A DNA stretch of 64,000 bases from Lentzea terrae (GTDB lineage: Bacteria > Actinomycetota > Actinomycetes > Mycobacteriales > Pseudonocardiaceae), in contig NZ_QFWW01000001.1 of NCBI RefSeq assembly GCF_003265345.1, positions 325,852 through 389,851 on the forward strand, read 5' to 3'. The notes under the pieces are model-generated. The model saw only the letters and a program-made list of their open reading frames with translations. It did not search any database and was not told where the DNA came from. The position numbers and the translations under genes are program-made. Every line of letters begins with the position of its first letter. Position 1 is the first letter of the stretch. This document shows, one piece after another, positions 44,601 through 53,165 of the stretch.

Positions 44601-44874
44601 TCTCGTGCCGCCGTACGAGGGTGTTCAGCGCGGCTTCCAGCGCGGTGACGTCGAGCTGTCCGCGCAGCCGCAGCACGACCGGCATGTGGTAGGCCCCGGC
44701 CACCTGGTCGAGCCGGCCGAGCAGCCACAACCTGTTCTCGGAGAAGGACAACGGCCGGTCGCCGTCGTCCGCCCGTGCGCGCAGGGGCGGTAGTCCGCGC
44801 TGCCGCGCGTGCACCGCCCGGACGGCGTCGAAGAACCGGGCTCCCCGGCACTCCCGCTGGTCTGCCGCGTTCAC
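41659..44874 (-). CDS. NRPS module C-A-T, second in the assembly operon, beta-amino-acid-like pocket
   Basis: 1071 residues from a GTG overlapping the thioesterase stop. Condensation domain (about 45-470) with HHIVGDGWS; adenylation domain (490-975) with YTSGSTGRPKGV, NLYGSTE and YETGDRGRY; carrier domain (990-1060) with LGGHSLL. Reading the ten pocket residues against GrsA gives V-D-G-T-I-S-L-A-D-K. Position 235 is Val, not the Asp that holds an alpha-amino group, as in A domains for beta-amino acids such as beta-alanine (my recollection of that code is VD.VIS.ADK). No terminal thioesterase domain. Substrate call is inference. Confidence 0.92.
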   Translation of the reverse strand: MNAADQRECRGARFFDAVRAVHARQRGLPPLRARADDGDRPLSFSENRLWLLGRLDQVAGAYHMPVVLRLRGQLDVTALEAALNTLVRRHETLRTAFPVVDGEPVARVTPFRPVRLPVDEAAEDDLARRAAGIVAEPMDLGAGPLFRVRLLRARPDLHVLVLCLHHIVGDGWSLGILAGELADAYRGGPEPAPPPIRYGDFARWQREWLTGEPLERLVSHWRERLDGLPPVSVPPAELARPARRGHRGGRTRFALTGASAARLDEFARLEDVSPFVFFMTALFALLHRYTEQDDLAIGTVVANRNRAELEKVVGCFINTLVLRVDLSGDPSFRELLGRVHESYVDAFAHQDLPFDQLVAHLRPDRDPARDPVAQVVLTYQNANPVPWRLPGVDVGALRVERETTRFDLALSVRESDGYRCAWEYNRDLFTEGGAGMFADNLSSLIGVALDAPDEPLSRLTLADAVAPHVRGRSLEVPARRLHELFAEQVARTPDAPALVPASGTALTYRDVEERANRLANLLREKGIEAGALVAVHQRRSVLSVISVLAVLKAGGAYLPLDPAYPAAHLAWPLENAPVRLVLTTTGDRDRLPGTDLPTITVDADLGGWPTTAPPAADAPDDLAYVLYTSGSTGRPKGVRGVHSAMVNRLAWLWDERPFEADDVCVHKTALGFVDSLGEMFGGLLRGVPTVVLPDEVVRDAPALVRSLDAHRVTRMTLVPSLLHALLEAFPDLGDRLPRLRHWISSGEELPVDLVSRFHRQVPGATLWNLYGSTEVAADCTWFDTAELGDAATVPLGRPIANTSVYVLDPSLRPVPAGLPGSVHVGGAAPADGYLDSDDRFRPDPFAPAGSRRLLYETGDRGRYRPDGTLELLGRDSGIVKIRGFRVGLAEVERAVRSHPEVARAAVVPVDSAGGTRLVCAVVPEPGTEPTPELLLDFLRLSLPAHQVPSTIRVVADLPLTPSGKVDRRALAEQKADPSPVPAPLPVTAAQREIAAIWSELLGADHIGLSDDFFALGGHSLLAMRVLGRVRDSLGVEIPFQRFFELRTVRALAGAVEHAPRDVNDTDDEETP

Positions 44875-45590
44875 CGCCCCACGCTCCCTTCTGGTTGGCG
44901 CATCACGGATTCGAGGGTCCGCCACAACCGGGGCCAGTCCTCGGTGAAGTAGAGGTGCCCACCCGGCAGCTCGATCAGCTCGAACGACGATGTGGACCAG
45001 TCGGCCCACCGCGCGCACAGCCTGGCGGGCACCGCGTCGTCGTCCACGCCGCGCAGCGCGGTGATCGGGAAAGGCAGCGCCTGGACGACATCCGCGCGAT
45101 ACCCGGAGAACAGCGCCACATCCGCGCGGAGCGCGGGAAGCAGCAACTCCCGCAGCTGGGGCACCGACCACACATCCGACTCGGTTCCCGCTCCCCTCCG
45201 GACCCAGGCGATCAGCTCGTCGTCGTCCAGCGCCGCCAGGTGATCGGGCCGGCGGGACGCCGGGTCGGCCGCGCCGCCCACGACGAGCCGGCTCGGCAGC
45301 GGACCTCCGGCGGCCACCAGCTCCCGCGCGGTCTCGAACGCCAGCACCGCACCGAAACTGTGCCCGTACAAGGCGAACGGCTCTCCGCCGGCCAAGTCGA
45401 GCACCTGCCCGGCACACCGGCGCGCGGCCTCCGCCATCGAACCGGAGTGCGGCTGGGTGAACAGTTCCTCCCGGCCCGGCAGCTGGACCGGCACCACGCG
45501 CAGGACGTCCGACTCGTAGTCCTGCCACGGCCGGTACAGCCCCGCGCCGGCACCTGCGTGCGGCAGGCACATCAGCCTCGTCCGCGTCAT
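44871..45590 (-). CDS. type II thioesterase of the NRPS cluster
   Basis: 239 residues, typical TEII size. LMCLPHAGAGAGLYRPW at the N-terminus, the nucleophile elbow YGHSFGAVLAFE near residues 86-95, and PGGHLYF with the catalytic His near 205. TEII enzymes clear wrongly loaded acyl groups from carrier domains. ATGA and GTGA overlaps with the genes on both sides. Since neither NRPS has a TE domain, it might also take part in product release, but editing is the standard role. Confidence 0.92.
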   Translation of the reverse strand: MTRTRLMCLPHAGAGAGLYRPWQDYESDVLRVVPVQLPGREELFTQPHSGSMAEAARRCAGQVLDLAGGEPFALYGHSFGAVLAFETARELVAAGGPLPSRLVVGGAADPASRRPDHLAALDDDELIAWVRRGAGTESDVWSVPQLRELLLPALRADVALFSGYRADVVQALPFPITALRGVDDDAVPARLCARWADWSTSSFELIELPGGHLYFTEDWPRLWRTLESVMRQPEGSVGR

Positions 45591-46798
45591 GGCCGCCCCG
45601 CTCCGTCGAGCCGAGCGGAGAACGCGGTGGACAGCGCGTCGAGCCGGCTCGCCCAGCCGGCGTGTTCGGGCGCCTGGAACACGCCTTGCCAGCGCTCACC
45701 GTCCCGGACCTCCAGCAGCACCTCGGCGTAGCCGCCGCGCGGACTGACCGGTCGTGACCGCAGCCGAGCGGGACCGGCGTCGTGGTCCACCCGCGGCCAG
45801 CTCTGGTAGAGCAGTGTGGCCTGGTAGAGCGGCATCCTGCGGCGGTTGCCCGGCGCGCAGGCGGCGACGATGTCCTCGATCGGCAGCTCGCTGTGGGTCA
45901 GGGCGTCCACTGTGGACTCCCAGACGCGGGCGAGCCCGCCGTCGCGGCCCGCGCCGACGACCCGGATCGGCAGCATGTTGATCATGCAGCCGATCTCGTG
46001 GTCCGCGCCGGGCGGCCGGTCGGCGAACACCGTGCCCACGCAGAAGTCGTCGGCGCCACCGACCTCGCCCAGCGCGGACGCGAACGCCCACAGCGCCAGG
46101 GTGAACACCGACATCCCCGCTCTCCTGGCGTACGCGCGCAGTCGTCCGGCTTCCTCGGCCGGACGGCTCCACTCGTGCTCGACCACGGTTCCGCGGGTCA
46201 ACTCGCGCAAGGTGGTCGGCGCACCCAGGTCAGGCAGCTCCGGCACACCGTCCAGCCGGGCCCGCCAGTGCCGTTCCAGCAGGGCCCGGCGCGGCGCGGC
46301 GATCACCGGCTCCGGACGGCGGTCCGACACGCCCAGGTCGGCGCGGCCGGTGTCGAACGCCTGGCGGTAGGCCGCGGCGAGGTCCTCGGTGAACACCTGA
46401 CCGGACAGGCCGTCGAACACGATGTGGTGCACCACGACGAACAGGTCGCCACCGCGCAGGCCGACCCGGATCAACGAGCCTCCGGCCAGGTCGAACGGGA
46501 CGGCGGTCAGCACCCGCGGCACGTCGGCGAGTCCGACGTCCGGTGGCAGGCGCACCAGTTCCGGGCCGCCCTGCCCCGCGTGCACCTCGCGGACCAGCGC
46601 CGTGCCGCGCAGCGCGAACCCGGTGCGCAGCGCCTCGTGCCGGGCGCACACCGCGCGCAGCGCCTCGGCGAGCGCGATCTCGTCGACCAGGCCGTCGATC
46701 TCGATGTGCAGCAGCACCGACCGGGTGCCGGCGCCGATCTGTTCGGCGAACCAGAACCTGCGCTCACAGGTCGACGCGGGTTCGGTGCGCGGGCTCAC
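45587..46798 (-). CDS. stand-alone NRPS condensation domain
   Basis: 403 residues, one condensation domain with the active-site VVHHIVFDGLS near residue 126-136 and later DFCVGTVFADRP and IGCMINMLPIRV motifs. GTGA overlap with the preceding NRPS. A free C domain beside two C-A-T proteins means three condensation events for two loading modules, so at least one extra acyl or aminoacyl partner must come from elsewhere, for example the free carrier proteins of this cluster charged by FkbH or by the aminoacyl ligase. Confidence 0.9.
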   Translation of the reverse strand: MSPRTEPASTCERRFWFAEQIGAGTRSVLLHIEIDGLVDEIALAEALRAVCARHEALRTGFALRGTALVREVHAGQGGPELVRLPPDVGLADVPRVLTAVPFDLAGGSLIRVGLRGGDLFVVVHHIVFDGLSGQVFTEDLAAAYRQAFDTGRADLGVSDRRPEPVIAAPRRALLERHWRARLDGVPELPDLGAPTTLRELTRGTVVEHEWSRPAEEAGRLRAYARRAGMSVFTLALWAFASALGEVGGADDFCVGTVFADRPPGADHEIGCMINMLPIRVVGAGRDGGLARVWESTVDALTHSELPIEDIVAACAPGNRRRMPLYQATLLYQSWPRVDHDAGPARLRSRPVSPRGGYAEVLLEVRDGERWQGVFQAPEHAGWASRLDALSTAFSARLDGAGRP

Positions 46799-49776
46799 GA
46801 GCCGGCCTCCTCGATCGTCTTCGCCAGGTCGGACAGCGTCGAGTACTGGAAGACGTCCCGGAGCGTCACGTCCGGGTGCCCGGCGTCGTGCAGCGCGGTC
46901 AGGACCCGGACCGCCAGCAGCGAGTTGCCGCCGATCCGGAAGAAGTTGTCCTTGCGCCGCACGTCGAGGCCGAGCACCTGCCGCCAGATCCGCGCCACGG
47001 TGGACTCCACCCCGGTGAACGGCTCCTCGTCCGGCTCCGGCACCGGCACCGGACGCGGCACGAGAGCGGTCACGTCCAGCTTTCCGTTGGCGGTCAACGG
47101 GAACTCCCCGACCGGCGTGATGGTCGACGGCAGCATGTAGGCGGGGAGTGCGCGTTCCAGGTGCGCCCTGAGCTCCTCCCCCGGCGTCTCGTCGTCGAGC
47201 ACCACGTAGGCGTCCAGCCGGGGCGGGGAACCGGTGGCGACGACGGCCGCCGCCCGTACGCGCGGGTGTCCGGCCAGCACGGCGCGGATCTCGCCGGGCT
47301 CCACGCGGTGGCCGCGGATCTTCACCTGGTCGTCGATCCGGCCGAGGAACTCCAGTTCGCCGTCAGGCCGGTAGCGGCCCAGGTCTCCGCTGCGGTAGCA
47401 GGCGCCGCCGGGGAACCGCAGGGCGGTCAGCTCCGGCCGGTTGAGGTAGCCGGCGGACACGCCCGAGCCGGCGACGTGGATTTCACCGGCGACGCCGACC
47501 GGGACCGGGTGCCCGGCGGTGTCGCGCACGTGCAGTTCCCACCCCGCGAGCGGCCTGCCCACCGAGCGCTCGGACCGGGCGGTGTCGGCGGCGGTCAGGT
47601 CGCGCAGGGTGCAGTGGACCGTCGTCTCGGTGATCCCGTACATGTTGACCACGCGACCGGGTTCCGGCCGGTGGTCGAACCAGGGCCGCAGCGATGTGGT
47701 GTCCAGGGGTTCGCCGCCGCAGACCAGCAGCCGGACCGCGAGCCGGGACAGCCCGCTCCCGACCGAGCCCGACAGCACCGCCAGCGCGGACGGCGTCTGG
47801 CTGAGCACGGTGACGCGGTGGCGCACCAGCGTCCGGTGGAACTCGGCCGGGTCCCGCGAGGTCCACCGCGGCACGACGACCAGCCGTCCGCCGGTCAGCA
47901 GACAGCCCCACACCTCCCACACCGAGAAGTCGAAGGCGACCGAGTGGAACCAGCTCCACACATCGGACTCGCCGAGCCCGAACTCGCCGGACGTCGCGCC
48001 GATCAGGCTGACCACGTTGCCGTGGGTGACCACCACACCCTTCGGCTCGCCGGTCGAACCCGACGTGTGGATGACGTAGGCCGGGTCCCCCGGTGACACC
48101 GGGACCGGCGAACGTCCGGTGGCTTCCGCTGCCACGTCCACCGTGCGCAACCCGGTCAGCGCCGTCGCACGGTCGGTGACCGCCACCCGGAGCCCGGCGT
48201 CGGCGGCCGTGAAGGCCAGTCGCTCGGCCGGGTACGACGGTTCGAGCGGCACGTAGGCCGCCCCTGCCTTCAGCACGGCGAGCAGCGCGACGACCAGCCC
48301 CGCCGAGCGCTCCAGGCACACACCCACGCGGTCCCCGCCGACGACGCCGGCTTCCGCCAACGCTCCGGCCAGGCGGGTCGACCGTTCGTCGAGTTCGCGG
48401 TAGGTCAAGTCGCCGTCCACGTCGCTCACCGCGACCCGCTCGCCGGAGCGGGCCGCCTGCCGGGCGAACAGCGAGGTGACCGTGTCCACCACCGGAGCGA
48501 CCGGCGCACCGCGCCCCAGGGCGAGCACCGCGTCCCGTTCCGCGGCCCCCAACGTGGGCACGTCGGCCAGCGGGCGGTCGGCGCCCCTGGCGAACTCGGT
48601 GAGCACGGTCCGCACCTGCCCGGCGAACCGCTCGACGGCGACCGGGCTGAACACGGCCTGGCGAAAGACCAGAACGCCGTGCATGGAGCCGTCCGCGCGG
48701 TCCTTGACGTAGCAGGTCATGGGGAACGGCGCGGATCCAGGACCTGGTGCGGGCACCGGCTCGCAGCGGGTCGGACCGGTGCTCAGCGTCGGCAGGTCGG
48801 CTCTGGGCACGACGACGACCTGAGGGCCCGCGCCACCGTGTTCGCCGAGGACGAGGGGCAGCGGGAAGTGCGACCGCCGGTAGGCGCGCAGACCGGAGTC
48901 GTGCGTGCGGCGCAGGTACCCGCCCACCGTGAGGTCCCCCGCGGCTTCGACCAGGACCAGCACGGTGTTGCCGAAGTAGCCGATCGACGCGGCGTGCCGG
49001 GGCGAGCGGCCGTTGACGGTCACACCGACCACCGGCGTCGCGGTGCCGCAGTTCCGGGAGAGCACCAGCCCCACGGCGGCCAGGCACGTCGCGTGCCAAC
49101 TGGCACCGGCCGCCGCCGCGACCGACCGCACGCCGCCCCACGTCACCGGGTCCAGCGTGAACTCGACCCGCCCGGATCCCACGCCGTCGTGCGCGGGCAT
49201 CCCCCACGCCAGATCGAGCGCCGTCGTGGCGGCACGCAGTTCCGCGCGCAGGTCGGCGAGACCCGCCCCGTCGCGGGCGACGCGTTCATGCCGGTTCGCG
49301 GACCACTCACCGAACCGTCCTGGCTCGGGCGGCACGCCGTCGACCAGGAGCCACCGCGCGACGAGCTCGACGGACGGCTCGTCCACCACCAGGTGGTGCG
49401 CGCCGATGACCAGATCCGCGCTCTCCGCCGAGTACCGCAACAACACCAGCCGCACCAACGGTCCGCGGACCAGGTCGTACGGCCCGGCCACGGCGTCGTG
49501 CGGAGTCCGGCACCGGCCGGGCCGGTCCCGGACCTCCAACACCACCGGCCGGTCCGCCGCGACGAGGCGGAACCCGTCCCGTCCGGTGACGACGCGCGAG
49601 GCGAGCAAGGGGTGCAGGCGGACGAGTTCCTCGACCCGCTCGGCGAGCCTCGCGTCATCGCGGGGACCAGTCACCCGGTACACCGCGGACACGGTGTAGC
49701 CCACCGGGTCGGCCGCCGCGGTGTCCGCGAGGTAAACGCCTTCCTGACCGGGCGAAAATTGCACACCAAATGACAC
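46795..49776 (-). CDS. NRPS module C-A-T, predicted threonine-activating
   Basis: 993 residues from GTG 49776, six bases after GGGGGG; the frame is open further upstream but without a ribosome site. Condensation domain to about 430, with HHLVVDE in place of HHxxxDG. Adenylation domain (440-900) with IHTSGSTGEPKGV and NMYGITETT; carrier domain near the end with FFRIGGNSLLAV. Pocket read against GrsA: D-F-W-S-V-G-M-V-H-K, close to the threonine code DFWNIGMVHK. Because a C domain comes first, it probably accepts an acyl or aminoacyl unit from a free carrier protein. First gene of the operon, divergent from the BtrH-like gene. Confidence 0.92.
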   Translation of the reverse strand: MSFGVQFSPGQEGVYLADTAAADPVGYTVSAVYRVTGPRDDARLAERVEELVRLHPLLASRVVTGRDGFRLVAADRPVVLEVRDRPGRCRTPHDAVAGPYDLVRGPLVRLVLLRYSAESADLVIGAHHLVVDEPSVELVARWLLVDGVPPEPGRFGEWSANRHERVARDGAGLADLRAELRAATTALDLAWGMPAHDGVGSGRVEFTLDPVTWGGVRSVAAAAGASWHATCLAAVGLVLSRNCGTATPVVGVTVNGRSPRHAASIGYFGNTVLVLVEAAGDLTVGGYLRRTHDSGLRAYRRSHFPLPLVLGEHGGAGPQVVVVPRADLPTLSTGPTRCEPVPAPGPGSAPFPMTCYVKDRADGSMHGVLVFRQAVFSPVAVERFAGQVRTVLTEFARGADRPLADVPTLGAAERDAVLALGRGAPVAPVVDTVTSLFARQAARSGERVAVSDVDGDLTYRELDERSTRLAGALAEAGVVGGDRVGVCLERSAGLVVALLAVLKAGAAYVPLEPSYPAERLAFTAADAGLRVAVTDRATALTGLRTVDVAAEATGRSPVPVSPGDPAYVIHTSGSTGEPKGVVVTHGNVVSLIGATSGEFGLGESDVWSWFHSVAFDFSVWEVWGCLLTGGRLVVVPRWTSRDPAEFHRTLVRHRVTVLSQTPSALAVLSGSVGSGLSRLAVRLLVCGGEPLDTTSLRPWFDHRPEPGRVVNMYGITETTVHCTLRDLTAADTARSERSVGRPLAGWELHVRDTAGHPVPVGVAGEIHVAGSGVSAGYLNRPELTALRFPGGACYRSGDLGRYRPDGELEFLGRIDDQVKIRGHRVEPGEIRAVLAGHPRVRAAAVVATGSPPRLDAYVVLDDETPGEELRAHLERALPAYMLPSTITPVGEFPLTANGKLDVTALVPRPVPVPEPDEEPFTGVESTVARIWRQVLGLDVRRKDNFFRIGGNSLLAVRVLTALHDAGHPDVTLRDVFQYSTLSDLAKTIEEAGS

Positions 49777-50122
49777 GCACAGCCCCCCGTGATCCACAGC
49801 GCCGGTCGGAAGAAACCGGCGCCCCCGATCCTGCGATCGAACGCGTCGAATACCCGGGCAAACCCGCCGCAAGATTTGCGCGAATCTGCCTCGGTTGAAG
49901 TACGAGACCCCCCTCATACCGGCCATGACGTCCGCGTCCCTGCCCGAGCTCACTGGCAGGACCGGCTGACCTGCTTCGAACATAGCGGCGAGGTGGAACT
50001 TGTCAAGCCGCCCTGCATCGACGCCCAGGTCTGCCGAGCCGGCTTATTTACAGCTGGACACCGCCTGTGGTACCTGTGGAATGAGCCTCGGACGAATTGA
50101 TCGGGGCCACCTGGGGGAAATA
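49777..50122. promoter_or_regulatory. 346-base divergent control region of the biosynthetic cluster
   Basis: It separates the two divergent biosynthetic operons. Strong ribosome sites lie at both edges (GGGGGG and GGGGGAAATA). The middle (50040-50060, CTTATTTACAG) is the AT-richest part and may hold promoter elements. I see no convincing operator palindrome and no iron-box (IdeR/DmdR-type) sequence, so regulation is not readable. Confidence 0.4.
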
Positions 50123-51115
50123 GTGTCTTTTCGAATGCCGAATTCACCGGGTAGAGTCCGCGCCCGACCGCCCGCAGCGCACTCCGCTTGGGCGGAGTTG
50201 CGCGCGTACAGCGACGTGTTCACCTGCTACAGCGCGGCCGTCGCGGCGGCCTTGGCGGTCACCGGACCCGACTGGCGCGACGCGATCGACCCGCGCCTGA
50301 CCCTCACCCTGACCGACGAGCCGGACGGCCTGTTCGGATTCGTGCACTTCGCACCGGACTTCGGCGCACGCGCGCGCCTGGTCAGGGCAGGCACCGACTC
50401 GGCCGACGAGGCGGTCGGCCGGATCACCGCCGCGCTCGGTCGCGGCGAGCCGGTGGTGGTCGCGGGCGACACCCGGTGGCTGCCCTGGCAGGTCGGCCAC
50501 GGAGGGGACCCCGCACCTCACTGGTTCACCGTGGTGGCCCACGACGAGGGCGTGGAGGTGCTGGACGCGTTGGCGATGCGCAACACCCGCGGAGAGCAGC
50601 GTCCCGTTCGGACGGTCGTGGACGACCTGCGCGGGCTGCTGCTCTCGGTTCCGGTGCACAACCCGGTGATCGCGCTGCGCGAGCGGTACGCGCTCGGTGA
50701 CGATGCCGGCCCGATCACCCACCGGCACAGGTGGCTCGAGATCGGGGAACGACCCGCCGGCCCCGCGCCGGGCGGGTCCCGCGGGCCGGCCGCGCTGCGC
50801 ACCCTGGCCCGGCACTTCCGCGACCACGCCACCGACCCGGACGCCTACCGCCAGGTGGACGACCTGTGGAGCGTCGGACGTCACCGCGCGTTCGCCGTGC
50901 GGCGGTGGACCGAGCTCGCCGACGACTGTCCCGCCGAGCGGGACCGGGTGCAGCGCTACGGCGACGACCTGCGACGGCTCTGGGCACAGGTCCCACCCAG
51001 GGCGATGTACGCGGCGACGAGTGGTGGCGCGGGCGCGGGCGTGTTGTCCGACCTGCTCGACGAGTTGGCCGACCTGGAGTCGGCGGCGGGCTGCGGAGAA
51101 GGCGTGGCGACTTGA
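50123..51115 (+). CDS. BtrH-like papain-fold protein, candidate acyltransferase or peptide-release enzyme
   Basis: 330 residues from GTG 50123 after GGGGGAAATA. The N-terminal half resembles the BtrH_N/C39 cysteine-protease-like fold: Cys35 in DVFTCYSAAVAAAL, His133 in APHWFTVVAHDEG and Asp148 in VEVLDALA, in the order and spacing of a Cys-His-Asp triad. BtrH in butirosin synthesis moves an acyl chain from a carrier protein to an amine. The C-terminal half (180-330) is helical and unrecognised. First gene of the plus-strand operon; the FkbH gene follows with a TTGA overlap. A role in transferring or releasing a carrier-bound intermediate is inferred. The family match is by motif reading only. 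Confidence 0.6.
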   Translation: MSFRMPNSPGRVRARPPAAHSAWAELRAYSDVFTCYSAAVAAALAVTGPDWRDAIDPRLTLTLTDEPDGLFGFVHFAPDFGARARLVRAGTDSADEAVGRITAALGRGEPVVVAGDTRWLPWQVGHGGDPAPHWFTVVAHDEGVEVLDALAMRNTRGEQRPVRTVVDDLRGLLLSVPVHNPVIALRERYALGDDAGPITHRHRWLEIGERPAGPAPGGSRGPAALRTLARHFRDHATDPDAYRQVDDLWSVGRHRAFAVRRWTELADDCPAERDRVQRYGDDLRRLWAQVPPRAMYAATSGGAGAGVLSDLLDELADLESAAGCGEGVAT

Positions 51116-52947
51116 CCGACATCGAGCTGTCCGAGCGCGTCCGCACGCTGGCCGCCGAGGGCGGTTTCGCCGAGGCTTGGGCATACCTGCGCCCGGCGTT
51201 GCGGCTCGGCGGCGACTACGGGCTCTTCCGCCGGGCCGTGCGGCTGCTCGCCACCGCCGCCGGCCGGGGCTGGACACCCGGGTACCGCCGCGCGGCTCGG
51301 CTCGCCCTGGTCAGCACGTTCGAGACCGCCGAACTCGGCGAACTGCTGCCGGCCGCGGGTGCGATCCACGGCCTGCGGGTGGAGATGCACGTGCCGCCGT
51401 TCGGCCAGGTGGAACAGTGCCTGCTCGAGCCGGCCGGGCTCGCGGCCTTCGCGCCGACGCACGTCCTGCTCGCTCCCTGCACGCAAGACCTGGGGCTGTC
51501 GGACCTGGTGGAGAAGCCCGAGGCGGTCGTGGACGCGGTCGTGGCGCGGTGGACGGGCGCGTGGCGGCTGGTGGCGGAACTGGGCGCACGGCCCGTCCAG
51601 CTGCTGTTCGCCGTGCCGGACAGCGACGTCCTGGGCAACCTCGCTTCGACGATGCCCCGGTCGCGGACAACCGTGGTGCGGGAGATCAACCGCCGGCTGG
51701 CCGCCGCCGCGAGCCGGAGCCACGTGCTCGTCGTGGACGTCGACCGGATCGCGTCCGACCTGGGCAAGCGGACCTGGTTCGACCACCGGATCTGGCACGC
51801 CACCAGGCAACCCGCCGGGTACGAGGGCCTGGCCGCGACCGCACGGGAGATCGGTGCCGTGCTCGCGGCCGACGCGGGCCTGGGCTGCAAGTGCCTCGTG
51901 CTCGACCTGGACGGTTCGCTGTGGGGCGGAGTGGTCGGCGAGCTCGGCTGGGACGGTGTCGAAATCGGTCCGGGGAGTGCCAGGGGTGAGGCGTTCCGCG
52001 CGTTCCAGGAGTTCCTCGCCAGTCTCCGCGAACTGGGCGTGATGCTGGCGGTCAGTTCCAAGAACGACGGGGCGGCCGCACGGGAGCCGTTCGAGCGCAA
52101 CCCCCACATGCGGTTGCGACTCGGCGACTTCGCGGCGTTCGTCGCGGACTGGCGGCCGAAATCCGAGCAGGTGCGGGACATCGTCGACGCGCTGGGCGTG
52201 TCACCGGAGGACGTCGTGCTGCTGGACGACAACCCGGCGGAGTGCCTCGAAGTGCGCCAGCGCCTGCCCGACGTCGGCACGGTGGTGCTGGCCGGTCCCA
52301 TCGCGGACTTCCCCCGGCTCGTCGCCTCGTCCGTCCTGCTCGAACCGGTGTCCCGGACCGAGGAGGACACCGGCCGCGCCGCGTCCTACACCGCCCGCGG
52401 CCAGGCCGAGCGGCTGCGTGGCGCAGCGGCGTCCCTGCCTGAGTTCTGGCACTCGCTGGAGATGACCGCGCGGGTGCGGCCGGTGACCGAACGAACCGTC
52501 GAGCGGGCCGCGCAGCTCAGCCAGAAGACCAACCAGTTCAACCTGACGCTGCGCCGCCGCTCCCCCGCGGAGATCGACGCGCTGCGCCGCTCCGCGGACT
52601 GGACCTGCCTGACCATCGGCCTGGCCGACCGGTTCGCCGACCACGGCATCGTCGGACTCTGCCTGGCCGGCCCGGTGTCGGGTGGAGAACTGCCCATCGA
52701 CACCCTGGTGCTGAGCTGTCGCGTGATCGGCCGCACGGCCGAACACCACCTGCTGGCCGCCCTGTCCCGGCAAGCCGCCGATGCCGGGATCCGCCGCCTG
52801 CGCGGCCACTACCGACCGGGACCGCGCAACGCGCTGGTCGCCGACCTCTACGACCGGCTCGGATTCCAGCGCGACGACGACGGCTGGTTCCTCGACCTCA
52901 CCGGGACATCGCCCATCGACAGCCCCTACATCCGGGAGCAACCATGA
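51112..52947 (+). CDS. FkbH-like HAD enzyme, glyceryl-ACP synthase type
   Basis: 611 residues. Start is a TTG overlapping the previous stop. N-terminal helical region to about 90, an SGNH-like segment (90-250) containing PPFGQVEQCLLEP, the HAD domain (258-410) beginning CLVLDLDGSLWGGVVGELG, then KNDGAAAREPFE and VLLDDNPAE, and a GNAT-like C-terminal domain (450-600). FkbH proteins move glycerate from 1,3-bisphosphoglycerate to an ACP. The signature is usually DLDNTLWGG; here it is DLDGSLWGG (Asp265, Asp267, Ser269), which may still work. An ACP gene follows with an ATGA overlap. No dehydrogenases for methoxymalonyl-ACP are present, so a glyceryl unit itself may be used. Confidence 0.9.
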   Translation: MTDIELSERVRTLAAEGGFAEAWAYLRPALRLGGDYGLFRRAVRLLATAAGRGWTPGYRRAARLALVSTFETAELGELLPAAGAIHGLRVEMHVPPFGQVEQCLLEPAGLAAFAPTHVLLAPCTQDLGLSDLVEKPEAVVDAVVARWTGAWRLVAELGARPVQLLFAVPDSDVLGNLASTMPRSRTTVVREINRRLAAAASRSHVLVVDVDRIASDLGKRTWFDHRIWHATRQPAGYEGLAATAREIGAVLAADAGLGCKCLVLDLDGSLWGGVVGELGWDGVEIGPGSARGEAFRAFQEFLASLRELGVMLAVSSKNDGAAAREPFERNPHMRLRLGDFAAFVADWRPKSEQVRDIVDALGVSPEDVVLLDDNPAECLEVRQRLPDVGTVVLAGPIADFPRLVASSVLLEPVSRTEEDTGRAASYTARGQAERLRGAAASLPEFWHSLEMTARVRPVTERTVERAAQLSQKTNQFNLTLRRRSPAEIDALRRSADWTCLTIGLADRFADHGIVGLCLAGPVSGGELPIDTLVLSCRVIGRTAEHHLLAALSRQAADAGIRRLRGHYRPGPRNALVADLYDRLGFQRDDDGWFLDLTGTSPIDSPYIREQP

Positions 52948-53165
52948 CCGCCCGACTCCAGGAGATCCTGATGGACCTGCTGGACCTCGACCACGAGCCG
53001 GCTGACACCGACGGGCGGCACACGATCGAGGACTGGAACTCGCTGGCACACGTGCGGATCGTGCACGCCTTGGAGTCCGAGTTCGACGTCCGCTTCCCCG
53101 ACTGGGTGCTGACCGCGGACCGGGTCACGGTCGCCGAGTTGGCCGAGCTGATCGAGCCCGCGTGA
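52944..53165 (+). CDS. acyl carrier protein, partner of the FkbH enzyme
   Basis: 73 residues, acidic, with the phosphopantetheine Ser33 in DWNSLAHVRIV. ATGA overlap with fkbH-like upstream and GTGA overlap with the MaoC-SDR gene downstream. In every studied FkbH pathway the ACP beside FkbH carries the glyceryl unit, so it probably does here too. Confidence 0.9.
   Translation: MTARLQEILMDLLDLDHEPADTDGRHTIEDWNSLAHVRIVHALESEFDVRFPDWVLTADRVTVAELAELIEPA

Noticed and set aside
50000..50122. In-frame extension of the BtrH-like gene to an ATG at 50000
   Set aside because: No ribosome site there, and the GTG at 50123 has a strong one; the extra residues do not resemble the domain.
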